Shown here: one piece after another, positions 19,650-27,866 of the stretch
Numbering within the stretch: position 1 is the first letter of the stretch
How the letters are laid out: every line of letters begins with the position of its first letter
Notes under the pieces: model-generated
Seen by the model: the letters and a program-made list of their open reading frames with translations, nothing else
The model's database searches: none
Told to the model about the DNA's origin: nothing
Position numbers and translations under genes: made by a program
DNA from: Serratia bockelmannii
GTDB taxonomy: Bacteria > Pseudomonadota > Gammaproteobacteria > Enterobacterales > Enterobacteriaceae
NCBI RefSeq assembly: GCF_008011855.1
Contig: NZ_VOUX01000004.1
Span: 124,001 to 188,000 of the forward strand
DNA: 64,000 bases
Reading direction: 5' to 3'

Positions 19650-20714
19650 ATGCTCAGGATACTCGCACTGACGCTGTCCCTATTGTTCAGCGGTTACAGT
19701 TACGCTTCATGCTACGGCAATGGCATCCAATATGCGCCGCCGATCTACGTCGATTTGTCGGATAAGCTCAGCGATAAGACACCGGTCTGGGAAGGCAGTT
19801 TTTATACGCAATACAGCGGTTCATTTAGCTGTTCAACCTCGAGCAGCGAATTCGGCTATACGCGTATCCTGTCAACCGACAGCACGAAGGCGACCATTCT
19901 GGGATTCAACAGCGGTAAATATTGGATACGCGCGGAAATAACCAACGACATCGCCAACAAAAAGCTTAGCGGTTGGGGATCGCACTCCGCTTCGGAATTG
20001 AATCAGCCGATGAATATCCGTTTCAGTCTGGTCAGCAAGACGGGCACATCGATACCCGGCGACACGGTTAGCCTTAAGGACGTGATGTTCGTGACCGATC
20101 TGAGCGGGATGTCTTTGCTGGAGATCATTTTGTGGCCCGCCAAGCAGTTGGTGAAGATCTTGACCTGGCTGCTCAACGGCTTCAATTGGCCTTACGATCA
20201 GCGCGACATGTACGGACAGCCGATGACCATCAAGTATGCGCCCAAGATGACGACCTGCACTTTCGACAATGCTGGCCTGGCAGTGAAGTTGCCGACGTTG
20301 GGGATATCGCAGATTACTCAGGGGGCGCAAAATGGCCTGACGCCCTTTACACTGAATTTCAGCTGTCAGAATCGGCAAAGCGGCGGCACGGCCGATCGGG
20401 ATATCAATATGTTTTTATCCAGCAATAATCTGTTGGCTTCGGATAATACGGTTTTGATAGATAAAAGCCCTGAGGCGGCAAAAGGCATTGGCATCCGGCT
20501 GGTCAAGACGGCTTCGCCGAATAATCCCGTCACGCTTTCGCTTTCCAGCGTGGCACCAGGTGCGGCGACTTCATTATTTCATGTGGGAACCGGCAATGCC
20601 TTGGATGCGCAATTTTCCATCGGTATGGCGGCCTATTATTATCCTTACAGCCCCACCACAATGAGCAGTGGGGGAATTAATACATCGGCCATGCTTAACA
20701 TTATATATAAATGA
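19650..20714 (+). CDS. Fimbrial tip adhesin, two-domain
   Basis: A 354-residue precursor with a signal peptide (MLRILALTLSLLFSGYSYA, then SCYGNG). Residues about 20-190 form a putative receptor-binding domain with Cys21 and Cys61. Residues about 200-354 are a pilin domain beginning near TTCTFDNAG with Cys203 and Cys239 and ending in a penultimate-Tyr donor-strand motif (LNIIYK). By position it is the tip adhesin (FimH/MrkD role), but the lectin half is not one I recognise, so its receptor is unknown. Odd feature: residues 153-180 (around LLEIILWPAKQLVKILTWLL) are strongly hydrophobic and amphipathic, just before the pilin domain. The ATG at 19650 was chosen for the signal peptide; one at 19626 overlaps the usher. 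Confidence 0.88.
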   Translation: MLRILALTLSLLFSGYSYASCYGNGIQYAPPIYVDLSDKLSDKTPVWEGSFYTQYSGSFSCSTSSSEFGYTRILSTDSTKATILGFNSGKYWIRAEITNDIANKKLSGWGSHSASELNQPMNIRFSLVSKTGTSIPGDTVSLKDVMFVTDLSGMSLLEIILWPAKQLVKILTWLLNGFNWPYDQRDMYGQPMTIKYAPKMTTCTFDNAGLAVKLPTLGISQITQGAQNGLTPFTLNFSCQNRQSGGTADRDINMFLSSNNLLASDNTVLIDKSPEAAKGIGIRLVKTASPNNPVTLSLSSVAPGAATSLFHVGTGNALDAQFSIGMAAYYYPYSPTTMSSGGINTSAMLNIIYK

Positions 20715-20850
20715 TTCTTTTGTTATTTTTAATAATAAAAAACAGGTTGCCACATATAAGAAAAATCTTAACATGGTAATTGGTGGCGAATATTATTTAC
20801 TTGAATAATATTGGTGTTTAATCCGGATCTCTATGTTGAGGATGAATTGT

Positions 20851-21375
20851 ATGACGGAACAAATCCAGATCGGTGTCAAAGTTGAAAAATCGCTAAAAGA
20901 TGAGGTTGACGTCATTCTTCGCGGTTTGGATATTAAGCCGACGACGGCGATAAATGGGCTTTATCAATATATTTCACAGCATGGAGAGCTCCCTTTTGTC
21001 ATATCAACCAGCGTGAAAACACCGAAGGATATCGCCGGCGGGTTGTTCAAGAGCCTGTTTTCCTTACAAAGCACGCTCAGCGTTTTCTTGGATAAAGTGC
21101 AAATGAAGCGGTGTGTCAGCAGGGAGGAAGTATTGATTGTGCTCGATATACTGCGCGATTTTATCGTTGCTTTTCGCCAAAGCGCGCAATATCTCGGCGC
21201 TTCACCTTTCGGGCGGCGTGTAGTTTGGAAGGATGCCGTATGCGCCGTCGAGAGTATTCATGAAATTCTAGATAATAACGTAAAATACAGTGAAGATGGC
21301 ATTATGAATTTGGATGAAAAATATCTTTCATCGCTGTCTGCATTGCTGATCTCATTATGTTCTTCACTTAAGTAA
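20851..21375 (+). CDS. RelB/DinJ-like ribbon-helix-helix protein with C-terminal extension
   Basis: A 174-residue protein. Residues about 3-50 (QIGVKVEKSLKDEVDVILRG, then LDIKPTTAINGLYQYISQHG) look like the RelB/DinJ antitoxin ribbon-helix-helix DNA-binding domain. Residues about 60-174 form an unfamiliar helical extension with no visible toxin-neutralising or catalytic motif. No RelE-type toxin gene is next to it. Its place directly after the fimbrial adhesin and before a LuxR-type gene suggests a fimbrial transcription regulator (inference). The ATG at 20851 has GAGGA eight bases upstream; ATGs at 20833 and 20842 are less well placed. A-rich codon use resembles the fimbrial island rather than the core. 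Confidence 0.7.
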   Translation: MTEQIQIGVKVEKSLKDEVDVILRGLDIKPTTAINGLYQYISQHGELPFVISTSVKTPKDIAGGLFKSLFSLQSTLSVFLDKVQMKRCVSREEVLIVLDILRDFIVAFRQSAQYLGASPFGRRVVWKDAVCAVESIHEILDNNVKYSEDGIMNLDEKYLSSLSALLISLCSSLK

Positions 21376-21460
21376 GTCGAACCAATAAAGTTAATTGGCA
21401 TGACTGCCATGGGGGCGTTGTTAAAAACGCGCCCATGACAAATAGCAATGGGGTGATCCT

Positions 21461-21982
21461 GTGCGAGTGGCTATATTTTCTGATGATTACTATTTATTCT
21501 ATGGCATATCGCAGATCTTGAAGTCGTTGGAGGGCGTTGAAGTTATTGGTCTGCATTCATCTGCACGCCGTGGATTACATGCCATGTCTTGTCATGCAGA
21601 AGTGGTCATCGTCTCTTTCTCGTCTATCTGTCGGGTTATGAATTTCTTATCGCATATTATCGACAGGCCTGACAATACGATCGTCTTAACCGGCGTGGAA
21701 ACGCCGCGCCTGGCGAATTTTAACTGTCTGAAAAAAAACATCGGTCTTACGACGTTCGTTGAGGCGATAAAAATGTTCACCGCGAGCTGTAAAGGGCAGA
21801 GTCTGTCGCCGCGCGAGCTTTCGGTGTTGGCCATGCTGCTGGCGGGAAAGCCGAATACCGGCGTCGCTAAGGCGTTGGGCATTTCCGAGAAAACCGTCAG
21901 CCAGCATAAAATGAACGCCATGCGTAAGCTGGAGATTCAACGTTTTCATCAGTTCATTTTGGCAGCGGATGAGCGAGTGTAA
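21461..21982 (+). CDS. LuxR-type regulator with degenerate receiver domain
   Basis: A 173-residue protein. The N-terminal half resembles a response-regulator receiver (MRVAIFSDDYYLFYGISQIL with the acidic pair D8-D9), but the place of the phosphorylated Asp is Ser52 (in VVIVSFSS), so phosphorylation is unlikely. The C-terminal half (about 115-165) is a LuxR/FixJ helix-turn-helix (LSPRELSVLAMLLAG and SEKTVSQHKMNAMRKLEI). Start is GTG at 21461 after a GGGGTGATCC site. The architecture recalls small enterobacterial fimbrial and capsule regulators. Last gene of the fimbrial island, 86 bp after the ribbon-helix-helix gene, probably controlling the fimbria (inference). Confidence 0.82.
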   Translation: MRVAIFSDDYYLFYGISQILKSLEGVEVIGLHSSARRGLHAMSCHAEVVIVSFSSICRVMNFLSHIIDRPDNTIVLTGVETPRLANFNCLKKNIGLTTFVEAIKMFTASCKGQSLSPRELSVLAMLLAGKPNTGVAKALGISEKTVSQHKMNAMRKLEIQRFHQFILAADERV

Positions 21983-22029
21983 TCGCTATTCCACAGGCGG
22001 GTGCGTTGGCCCGCAGGGAGAGCATCTGC

Positions 22030-22503
22030 TCACCCATGATCGGCCGGGCGTTCGAAAATATGCGCACCGGCACCCTGTTGGCCCCAAATATCGTTTGGGT
22101 TGCGCAGCGGGCAGTCGGCGAGGGACAGGCAGCCGCAGCCGATACAGCTGTCGAGATGATCGCGCAGCACCGTCAGCCGCTGTATGCGTTCATCCAGCGT
22201 TTTGCGCCAGGAGGAGGACAAAATTCCCCATTGTTCGGCGGTTAGCTTGCTGCCGGTGGGAAAACGCCCCAGCGTTGCGCGGATCTCCTCCAGCGGAATG
22301 CCCGCGCTTTGCGCGATCTTGATCACCGCGATGTAGCGCAACACCACCGGCGTGTAGCGGCGCTGGTTACCGGCGTTGCGCATCGCCTGAATTAGCCCCT
22401 TGCTTTCGTAAAAGTGCAGCGCGGATACCGCCACGCCGCTGCGTTTCGCCACTTCCCCAACGGTCAATAGCCGATTGGCGTCAATCGGTTCATTTCTTGC
22501 CAT
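22030..22503 (-). CDS. soxR: Redox-sensing regulator SoxR
   Basis: A 157-residue MerR-family protein (E. coli SoxR 154). The winged helix-turn-helix is at residues about 13-80 ([20 protein letters not shown]), then a dimerisation helix, then the [2Fe-2S] cluster ligands Cys120, Cys123, Cys125 and Cys131 in the spacing C-x2-C-x-C-x5-C. Oxidation of the cluster by redox-cycling compounds activates target promoters. Here the divergent neighbour is an RND efflux pair instead of soxS, and a SoxR box lies between them. The start ATG at 22501-22503 has a GAGGA site, and the soxR promoter must overlap the same operator. Confidence 0.96.
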   Translation of the reverse strand: MARNEPIDANRLLTVGEVAKRSGVAVSALHFYESKGLIQAMRNAGNQRRYTPVVLRYIAVIKIAQSAGIPLEEIRATLGRFPTGSKLTAEQWGILSSSWRKTLDERIQRLTVLRDHLDSCIGCGCLSLADCPLRNPNDIWGQQGAGAHIFERPADHG

Positions 22504-22518
22504 TTTGTCTTCCTCAAC

Positions 22519-22549
22519 TTGACCTCAAGTTAACCTGAGGTTTTATAGT
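22519..22549 (+). promoter_or_regulatory. SoxR-activated promoter of the efflux genes
   Basis: -35 TTGACC (22519-22524) and -10 TATAGT (22544-22549) are separated by 19 bp, the overlong spacer typical of MerR-family activation. The spacer holds CCTCAAGTTAACCTGAGG (22523-22540), one base away from a perfect palindrome and, from memory, from the E. coli soxS operator. Confidence 0.92.
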
Positions 22550-22648
22550 GCAGCCAGCCGGGCTTGGCAACCGGTATCTCTCGTCACCTCCCTGCGCTGC
22601 GTCGGGGGAAGGATGGCTTTGGCTGTAAAATCAGGAAGAAACCGTTAC

Positions 22649-23734
22649 ATGATGAAACGATACCTCATTATTGCCGCGCTGCTGGCGGCACTCGCCGTCG
22701 CCGCCGTTGCGATGCGTTCCACCGCGCGACAAAGCGAAGGCGCACCGGTCTATCCACCGGTGAAAGTGGCACTGGCGCCCGCACTGCGTGAACAGGCGGC
22801 GCGCAGCTATGCCGGCGTGGGCGAGCTGGAGGCGGCCAGCCAGGTGGAAGTGGCGGCAGAGACCAGCGGCCGCATCACACGCATTCTGTTCGAATCCGGC
22901 CAAACGGTGCGGCAGGGGCAACTGCTGGTGCAGCTTAACGATGCGGTTGAACAGGCTGAGCTGGTGCGCCTGCAGGCGCAATTGCGCAATGCCGATCTCC
23001 TGCTGGCGCGCATGCGCAAGCTGATGAACCTCAACGCTACCGCGCGGCAACAGCTGGACGATGCGCTGGCCGAGCGGGATATGGCGTTCGGTACGGTGCA
23101 GGAAACGCAGGCCAAAATTGCGCAAAAGGCGGTCCGAGCGCCGTTCTCCGGCACCATCGGCATTCGCCGCGTGCATGAAGGGCAATACCTCAACGCCTCC
23201 GAGGCGGTGGCGAACCTGGTGGACGCCGATACGCTGCGCGTCAATTTCTCGCTGGACGAACAAAGCAGCGCCGGGCTGGCGTTGGGGCAGGCGGTGTCGG
23301 TGCAGGTTGGGGCGTATCCCGATCGCGCTTTCCCCGCCGCCATTACCGCTATCGACCCGATGATCGGCAAATCCCGCACCGTGCAGGTACAGGCGACGTT
23401 GAGCAACAGTGAGGGATTGCTGAAGGCGGGCATGTACGCGGGCATTCGCGTCACGCAGCGGCAACGCGTGGCGGTGCTGACGGTGCCGGAAACGGCGCTG
23501 ACCTATACGGCGTACGGCGATACCGTGTTTCTGGCGCAGCAGGGTGAAAAGGGCATGACGGTCAAGCGCGCCTCGGTCACCGTGGGGGAGCGCAACGACG
23601 GGCGCGTCGAGATAGTCAGCGGCCTGCAGGAAGGCGATCGGGTGGTGACTTCGGGCCAGCTCAAGCTGAGCGACGGCATGGCGGCCGAGCCGGTGGCGCA
23701 GGATACCCTGAACGCCGCCCCGGCCGGTTCCTGA
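22649..23734 (+). CDS. RND efflux periplasmic adaptor (membrane fusion protein)
   Basis: A 361-residue adaptor of the HlyD/AcrA type. An N-terminal membrane anchor (MMKRYLIIAALLAALAVAA) leads to a barrel-sandwich half (VEVAAETSGRITRILFESGQ), an alpha-hairpin (about 95-160), the second lipoyl half (VRAPFSGTIGIRRVHEGQYL), a beta-barrel and a membrane-proximal domain. It lacks the lipobox Cys of AcrA and appears to keep its N-terminal anchor. It bridges the inner-membrane pump to an outer-membrane channel. It is 10 bp upstream of the RND gene and under the SoxR-type promoter. Of two adjacent ATG codons the first is given; the ribosome site is distant. Confidence 0.92.
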   Translation: MMKRYLIIAALLAALAVAAVAMRSTARQSEGAPVYPPVKVALAPALREQAARSYAGVGELEAASQVEVAAETSGRITRILFESGQTVRQGQLLVQLNDAVEQAELVRLQAQLRNADLLLARMRKLMNLNATARQQLDDALAERDMAFGTVQETQAKIAQKAVRAPFSGTIGIRRVHEGQYLNASEAVANLVDADTLRVNFSLDEQSSAGLALGQAVSVQVGAYPDRAFPAAITAIDPMIGKSRTVQVQATLSNSEGLLKAGMYAGIRVTQRQRVAVLTVPETALTYTAYGDTVFLAQQGEKGMTVKRASVTVGERNDGRVEIVSGLQEGDRVVTSGQLKLSDGMAAEPVAQDTLNAAPAGS

Positions 23735-23744
23735 GGAGAGACCG

Positions 23745-26700
23745 ATGACATTTACCGATCTGTTCGTGCGCCGGCCGGTGCTGGCGCTGGTGGTCAGCAC
23801 CCTGATCCTGCTGTTCGGCGCGCTGGCGCTCAGCAAACTGCCGATCCGCCAATACCCGCTGCTGGAAAACTCTACCATTACCATCAGCACCGACTATCCC
23901 GGCGCGTCGTCCGAGCTGATGCAGGGCTTTGTCACGCAGCCAATCGCCCAGGCGGTGTCGTCCGTCGAGGGCGTTGACTACCTTTCTTCCTCGTCGGTTC
24001 AGGGGCGCAGCGTGGTGACGGTGCGTATGGCGCTGAACCGCGACTCCACCCAGGCGCTGACCGAAGTGATGGCCAAGGTCAACCAGGTGCGCTACAAGCT
24101 GCCGGAGCAGGCTTACGATCCGGTGATTGAGCGGTCCGCCGGTGAAGCTACTGCCGTGGCCTATGTCGGTTTCTCCAGTAAAACGCTGTCCACACCGGCG
24201 CTGAGCGAATACCTGACGCGGGTGGTGGAGCCGATGTTCACCACCATCGACGGCGTCGCCAAGGTGGAAGTGTTTGGCGGGCAAAAAATGGCGATGCGCC
24301 TGTGGCTGGACAGCGATCGGCTGGCCGGCCGCGGCCTGACTGCCGCCGACGTGGCCGACGCGGTGCGGCGCAACAACTACCAGGCGGCGCCGGGCAAGGT
24401 AAAAGGGCAGTACGTGGTTGCCAACGTGCGGGTGAATACCGATCTCACCAGCGTGGAAGAGTTCCGCAATCTGGTGGTGCGCAACGACGGCAACGGCCTG
24501 GTGCGCTTGAAAGACGTTGGCACCGTGGAGCTAGGCGCCGCGGCCACCGAAACCAGTGCCCTGATGGATGGCGAACCAGCGGTGTTCCTCGGCGTCTTCC
24601 CTACGCCGACCGGCAACCCGCTGGTGATCGTCGACGGCATTCGTCACCTGATGCCGGCGATCGACAAGATGCAGCCGCCGGGCGTGAAGATGGCGCTGGC
24701 GTTCGAGACCGCGCGCTTTATTCAGGCCTCGATCGATGAAGTGGTGCATACCCTGCTCGAAGCGCTGGCGATCGTGGTGGCGGTGATCTATCTGTGTCTG
24801 GGGTCGCTGCGCACCGTGTTGATCCCGGTGGTGACCATTCCTCTGTCGATCCTTGGCGCTGCAGGGCTGATGCTGGCCTTCGGCTTCAGCGTCAATTTGC
24901 TGACGCTGCTGGCGATGGTTCTGGCGATCGGTTTGGTGGTGGACGACGCCATTGTGGTGGTGGAGAACGTACATCGCCATATCGAAGAGGGGAAAACGCC
25001 GCTGGCGGCGGCGATGATCGGCGCACGCGAGGTGGCGGGGCCGGTGATCGCCATGACGCTGACGCTGGCGGCGGTCTATGCGCCGATCGGCCTGATGGGC
25101 GGGCTGACCGGCGCGCTGTTTCGCGAGTTCGCGCTGACGCTGGCCGGTGCGGTGGTGGTGTCCGGCGTGGTGGCGCTGACGCTGTCGCCGGTGATGAGCT
25201 CGCTCCTGCTGCCGGCCAAACAGAGCGAAGGGCGCGTGGCGCACGCCGCCGAGTGGTTCTTCGGCGGCCTGACGCGGCGCTATGCGCGCGCGCTGGACTT
25301 CTCGCTGCACCACCGTTGGTTGACTGGGACGCTGGCGCTGTTGGTGATGATCAGCCTGCCGCTGTTGTACCTGATGCCGCAGCGCGAGCTGGCGCCGACC
25401 GAGGATCAGGCCATCGTACTGACCGCCATCAAGGCGCCGCAGCACGCCAACCTGAACTATGTCGAACGCTTCGCCTACAAGCTGGATGAGGTCTACAACC
25501 GCATGCCGGAAACCGAAAGCCGCTGGATCATCAACGGCAGCGACGGCACGGCGTCCGGCATTGGCGGTATCAACCTGACGCTGTGGCAGGCGCGCCAGCG
25601 CTCGGCGTCGGTGGTGCAGGCCGATCTGCAACGGGCGGTGAACGATGTCGAAGGCACCAGCATTTTCGCCTTCCAACTGCCCGCCTTGCCGGGTTCCACT
25701 GGAGGGCTGCCGGTGCAGATGGTACTGCGTACGCCGCAGGACTACCCGCAGCTGTACCGCACCCTGGAAGAGGTGAAGCAGAACGCTAGAAACAGCGGCC
25801 TGTTTATGGTGGTGGACAGCGATCTGGACTACAACAACCCGCTGGCGGAGGTGCATATCGACCGCGCCAAGGCCAACAGTCTGGGGATCCGCATGAGCGA
25901 CATCGGCGAATCGCTGGCGGTGCTGGTGGGGGAGAACTACCTCAATCGCTTCGGCATGGACGGGCGCGCCTATGACGTCATCCCGCAAAGCCTGCGCGAA
26001 CAGCGGCTGACGCCGCAGGCGCTGGCGCGGCAGTACGTCCGCACCCAGGACAATACGCTGGTGCCGCTCTCCACCGTAGTATCGGTGGCCGTTAAGGTCG
26101 AACCGAACAAGCTGACTCAGTTTAACCAGCAGAACGCCGCCACCCTGCAGGCCATTCCCGCCCCCGGCGTTTCGATGGGCGAAGCGGTGGCCTTCCTCGA
26201 ACGGCAGGCGAATGCGTTGCCGGCCGACTTTAGCCATGACTGGCAAGGGGATTCGCGCCAATATACCCAGGAAGGCAGCGCGCTGGCGTTCGCGTTCCTG
26301 GCGGCGTTGGTGATCATTTACCTGGTACTGGCGGCGCAGTACGAGAGCCTGAAAGATCCGCTGATCATCCTCATCACCGTGCCGCTGTCGATCTGCGGCG
26401 CCTTGCTGCCGCTGGCGTTGGGCTACGCCACGATGAATATCTATACCCAGGTCGGGCTGGTGACCCTGATCGGGCTGATTAGCAAGCACGGTATTTTGAT
26501 GGTGGAGTTCGCCAACGAACTGCAGATGCATCAGGGGCTGACGCGGCGCGACGCGATTTTGCAGGCGGCGCAAATTCGCCTGCGGCCGGTGCTGATGACC
26601 ACCGGGGCGATGGTGTTCGGTTTGATCCCGCTGCTGTTCGCCAGCGGTGCCGGTGCCGCCAGCCGCTTCGGGCTGGGGCTGGTGATCGTCTCCGGCATGC

Positions 26701-26825
26701 TGGTGGGCACGCTGTTTACCCTGTTCGTGCTGCCGACGGTGTACACGCTGTTGGCGCGCGATCATGCGGTGGCGTCGCCCCGGCAGCGTGAGTTGGCCGC
26801 CGCGCAAAAGGCGCTGACGGAATAA
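23745..26825 (+). CDS. RND multidrug efflux transporter (MexI/MexF-like)
   Basis: A 1026-residue inner-membrane proton-driven pump of the HAE1 family, normal length. The proton-relay residues are present: Asp400-Asp401 in GLVVDDAIVVVENV and Lys914 in GLISKHGILMVEFAN. Twelve membrane segments and two large periplasmic loops are visible; the N-terminus is MTFTDLFVRRPVLALVVSTL. No outer-membrane channel gene follows, so it presumably uses a TolC-like protein encoded elsewhere. The SoxR-controlled arrangement resembles Pseudomonas soxR-mexGHI, where the pump handles redox-active phenazines. Substrate here is unknown. Confidence 0.95.
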   Translation: MTFTDLFVRRPVLALVVSTLILLFGALALSKLPIRQYPLLENSTITISTDYPGASSELMQGFVTQPIAQAVSSVEGVDYLSSSSVQGRSVVTVRMALNRDSTQALTEVMAKVNQVRYKLPEQAYDPVIERSAGEATAVAYVGFSSKTLSTPALSEYLTRVVEPMFTTIDGVAKVEVFGGQKMAMRLWLDSDRLAGRGLTAADVADAVRRNNYQAAPGKVKGQYVVANVRVNTDLTSVEEFRNLVVRNDGNGLVRLKDVGTVELGAAATETSALMDGEPAVFLGVFPTPTGNPLVIVDGIRHLMPAIDKMQPPGVKMALAFETARFIQASIDEVVHTLLEALAIVVAVIYLCLGSLRTVLIPVVTIPLSILGAAGLMLAFGFSVNLLTLLAMVLAIGLVVDDAIVVVENVHRHIEEGKTPLAAAMIGAREVAGPVIAMTLTLAAVYAPIGLMGGLTGALFREFALTLAGAVVVSGVVALTLSPVMSSLLLPAKQSEGRVAHAAEWFFGGLTRRYARALDFSLHHRWLTGTLALLVMISLPLLYLMPQRELAPTEDQAIVLTAIKAPQHANLNYVERFAYKLDEVYNRMPETESRWIINGSDGTASGIGGINLTLWQARQRSASVVQADLQRAVNDVEGTSIFAFQLPALPGSTGGLPVQMVLRTPQDYPQLYRTLEEVKQNARNSGLFMVVDSDLDYNNPLAEVHIDRAKANSLGIRMSDIGESLAVLVGENYLNRFGMDGRAYDVIPQSLREQRLTPQALARQYVRTQDNTLVPLSTVVSVAVKVEPNKLTQFNQQNAATLQAIPAPGVSMGEAVAFLERQANALPADFSHDWQGDSRQYTQEGSALAFAFLAALVIIYLVLAAQYESLKDPLIILITVPLSICGALLPLALGYATMNIYTQVGLVTLIGLISKHGILMVEFANELQMHQGLTRRDAILQAAQIRLRPVLMTTGAMVFGLIPLLFASGAGAASRFGLGLVIVSGMLVGTLFTLFVLPTVYTLLARDHAVASPRQRELAAAQKALTE

Positions 26826-26850
26826 ACCGCCGGCGCCCGTATGAAAAATA

Positions 26851-26872
26851 AACCCGCCTCGGCGGGTTTTTT
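26851..26872. terminator. Bidirectional terminator between RND gene and nucA
   Basis: AACCCGCC-TC-GGCGGGTT followed by TTTT; the reverse side is also T-rich, so both convergent genes are served. Confidence 0.92.
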
Positions 26873-26874
26873 CG

Positions 26875-27675
26875 TCAGTTTTTGCAGCCCATCAACTCCG
26901 GCAGGACGCCGGGCTTGCTCTTCAGCGAAGCCTGCACGTCGTCCGGCAGACCGGCCCAGATGATCAGGCCGGTGCGTTTCTCGATCTCGTCCACCGTCAC
27001 GCGGAATTGGCAGAAATCGGCGCCCTTCGGCGTGTTCTGATCGAACAGGAAGGCGGCATAGTGGTTCACCGCCGGGCTGTTGTTGATGAAAATCACCTTC
27101 CAGTAGGCGCTGGGGATGGTATGCGCTTTCTGGGTGCCCGGCAGTTTGCCCATATCGCGTTCATACAGCGGCCCGGTCACGGTATAGACCGAGGAGATAT
27201 CGGCGCGATCGATCAGCTTGCGTTCCTGATCTTCCAGCCGCGCCCAGGCGCCCTGGTTAAGATCGGACTTTTGCGGCGTGATGTTGGACAGGTAGTTCAG
27301 CGATTCCCAGTCGGAAACGCCCGCCAGCGAAGCCAGCGGCGCCTGATGACCGCGATCGACCTTCAGCGCCGCATTGGCGCCGGTGTAATCGGCGGGCGCT
27401 AACGTGTCCGCCGGGTTGAGCGCCGGATCGGTTTTCCAGTTGCGCGTCTTGCCGCTGGCCGGTGTGTCTTTGGTGATGTGATAGGCCACCCAGTTGGCGA
27501 ACTTGGTGGTGCTGTTGTTGTTCAACGTATAAGCATGACGCACGATAGACACGTTGCTGCTGCCACCAGTCGGGCAGCCGACCGCGCAGTTGTCGATGGA
27601 TTCGAGCGTGTCGGCCGACGCCTGAGCGGCGAACAGCAGGGCGGCCAGGGCCAACATCTTGTTGTTAAAGCGCAT
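26875..27675 (-). CDS. nucA: Secreted DNA/RNA non-specific endonuclease (Serratia nuclease)
   Basis: A 266-residue precursor with a 21-residue signal peptide (MRFNNKMLALAALLFAAQAS-A, mature start DTLESIDNC). The beta-beta-alpha metal active site is intact: D107-R108-G109-H110 (mature His89) and Asn140 (mature Asn119, Mg ligand). Cys pairs near residues 30/34 and at the C-terminus match the known disulfides. The mature sequence matches, as far as I remember it, the S. marcescens enzyme sold as Benzonase, which fixes the genus. It degrades extracellular DNA and RNA. The ATG at 27673-27675 has GAGG eight bases upstream. A LexA box lies 28 bp upstream, agreeing with the reported SOS control of this nuclease. 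Confidence 0.98.
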   Translation of the reverse strand: MRFNNKMLALAALLFAAQASADTLESIDNCAVGCPTGGSSNVSIVRHAYTLNNNSTTKFANWVAYHITKDTPASGKTRNWKTDPALNPADTLAPADYTGANAALKVDRGHQAPLASLAGVSDWESLNYLSNITPQKSDLNQGAWARLEDQERKLIDRADISSVYTVTGPLYERDMGKLPGTQKAHTIPSAYWKVIFINNSPAVNHYAAFLFDQNTPKGADFCQFRVTVDEIEKRTGLIIWAGLPDDVQASLKSKPGVLPELMGCKN

Positions 27676-27703
27676 ATTCATATCCTCAATAAGTTAAAAA
27701 GTA

Positions 27704-27719
27704 CTGTATGTATTTACAG
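27704..27719. promoter_or_regulatory. LexA box of nucA
   Basis: CTGTATGTATTTACAG, a full CTGT-N8-ACAG operator upstream of nucA, very like the sulA box in this window (CTGTATGTTTATACAG). Confidence 0.93.
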
Positions 27720-27825
27720 TAAAATAAACTTATCGCAGTGAAACGAATACAACAATGCAACATATTCATGTTGCGAATGTGTCAGTCATGGTACAGCCAA
27801 GCCGCACGTGAAATGCGGCAGAAAT

Positions 27826-27850
27826 GAAAACGGCGTCCAACAGACGCCGT
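27826..27850 (-). terminator. Terminator of the 115-residue protein gene
   Basis: On the reverse strand ACGGCGTC-TGTTG-GACGCCGT is followed by TTTTC. Confidence 0.75.
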
Positions 27851-27866
27851 TCCAAAGGGGGGAGGA

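Noticed and set aside
24531-26807. A 758-codon open frame antisense to the RND transporter gene
   Set aside because: It is a shadow of the GC-rich third-position bias of the pump gene; it is rich in His/Arg/Gln and has no domain.
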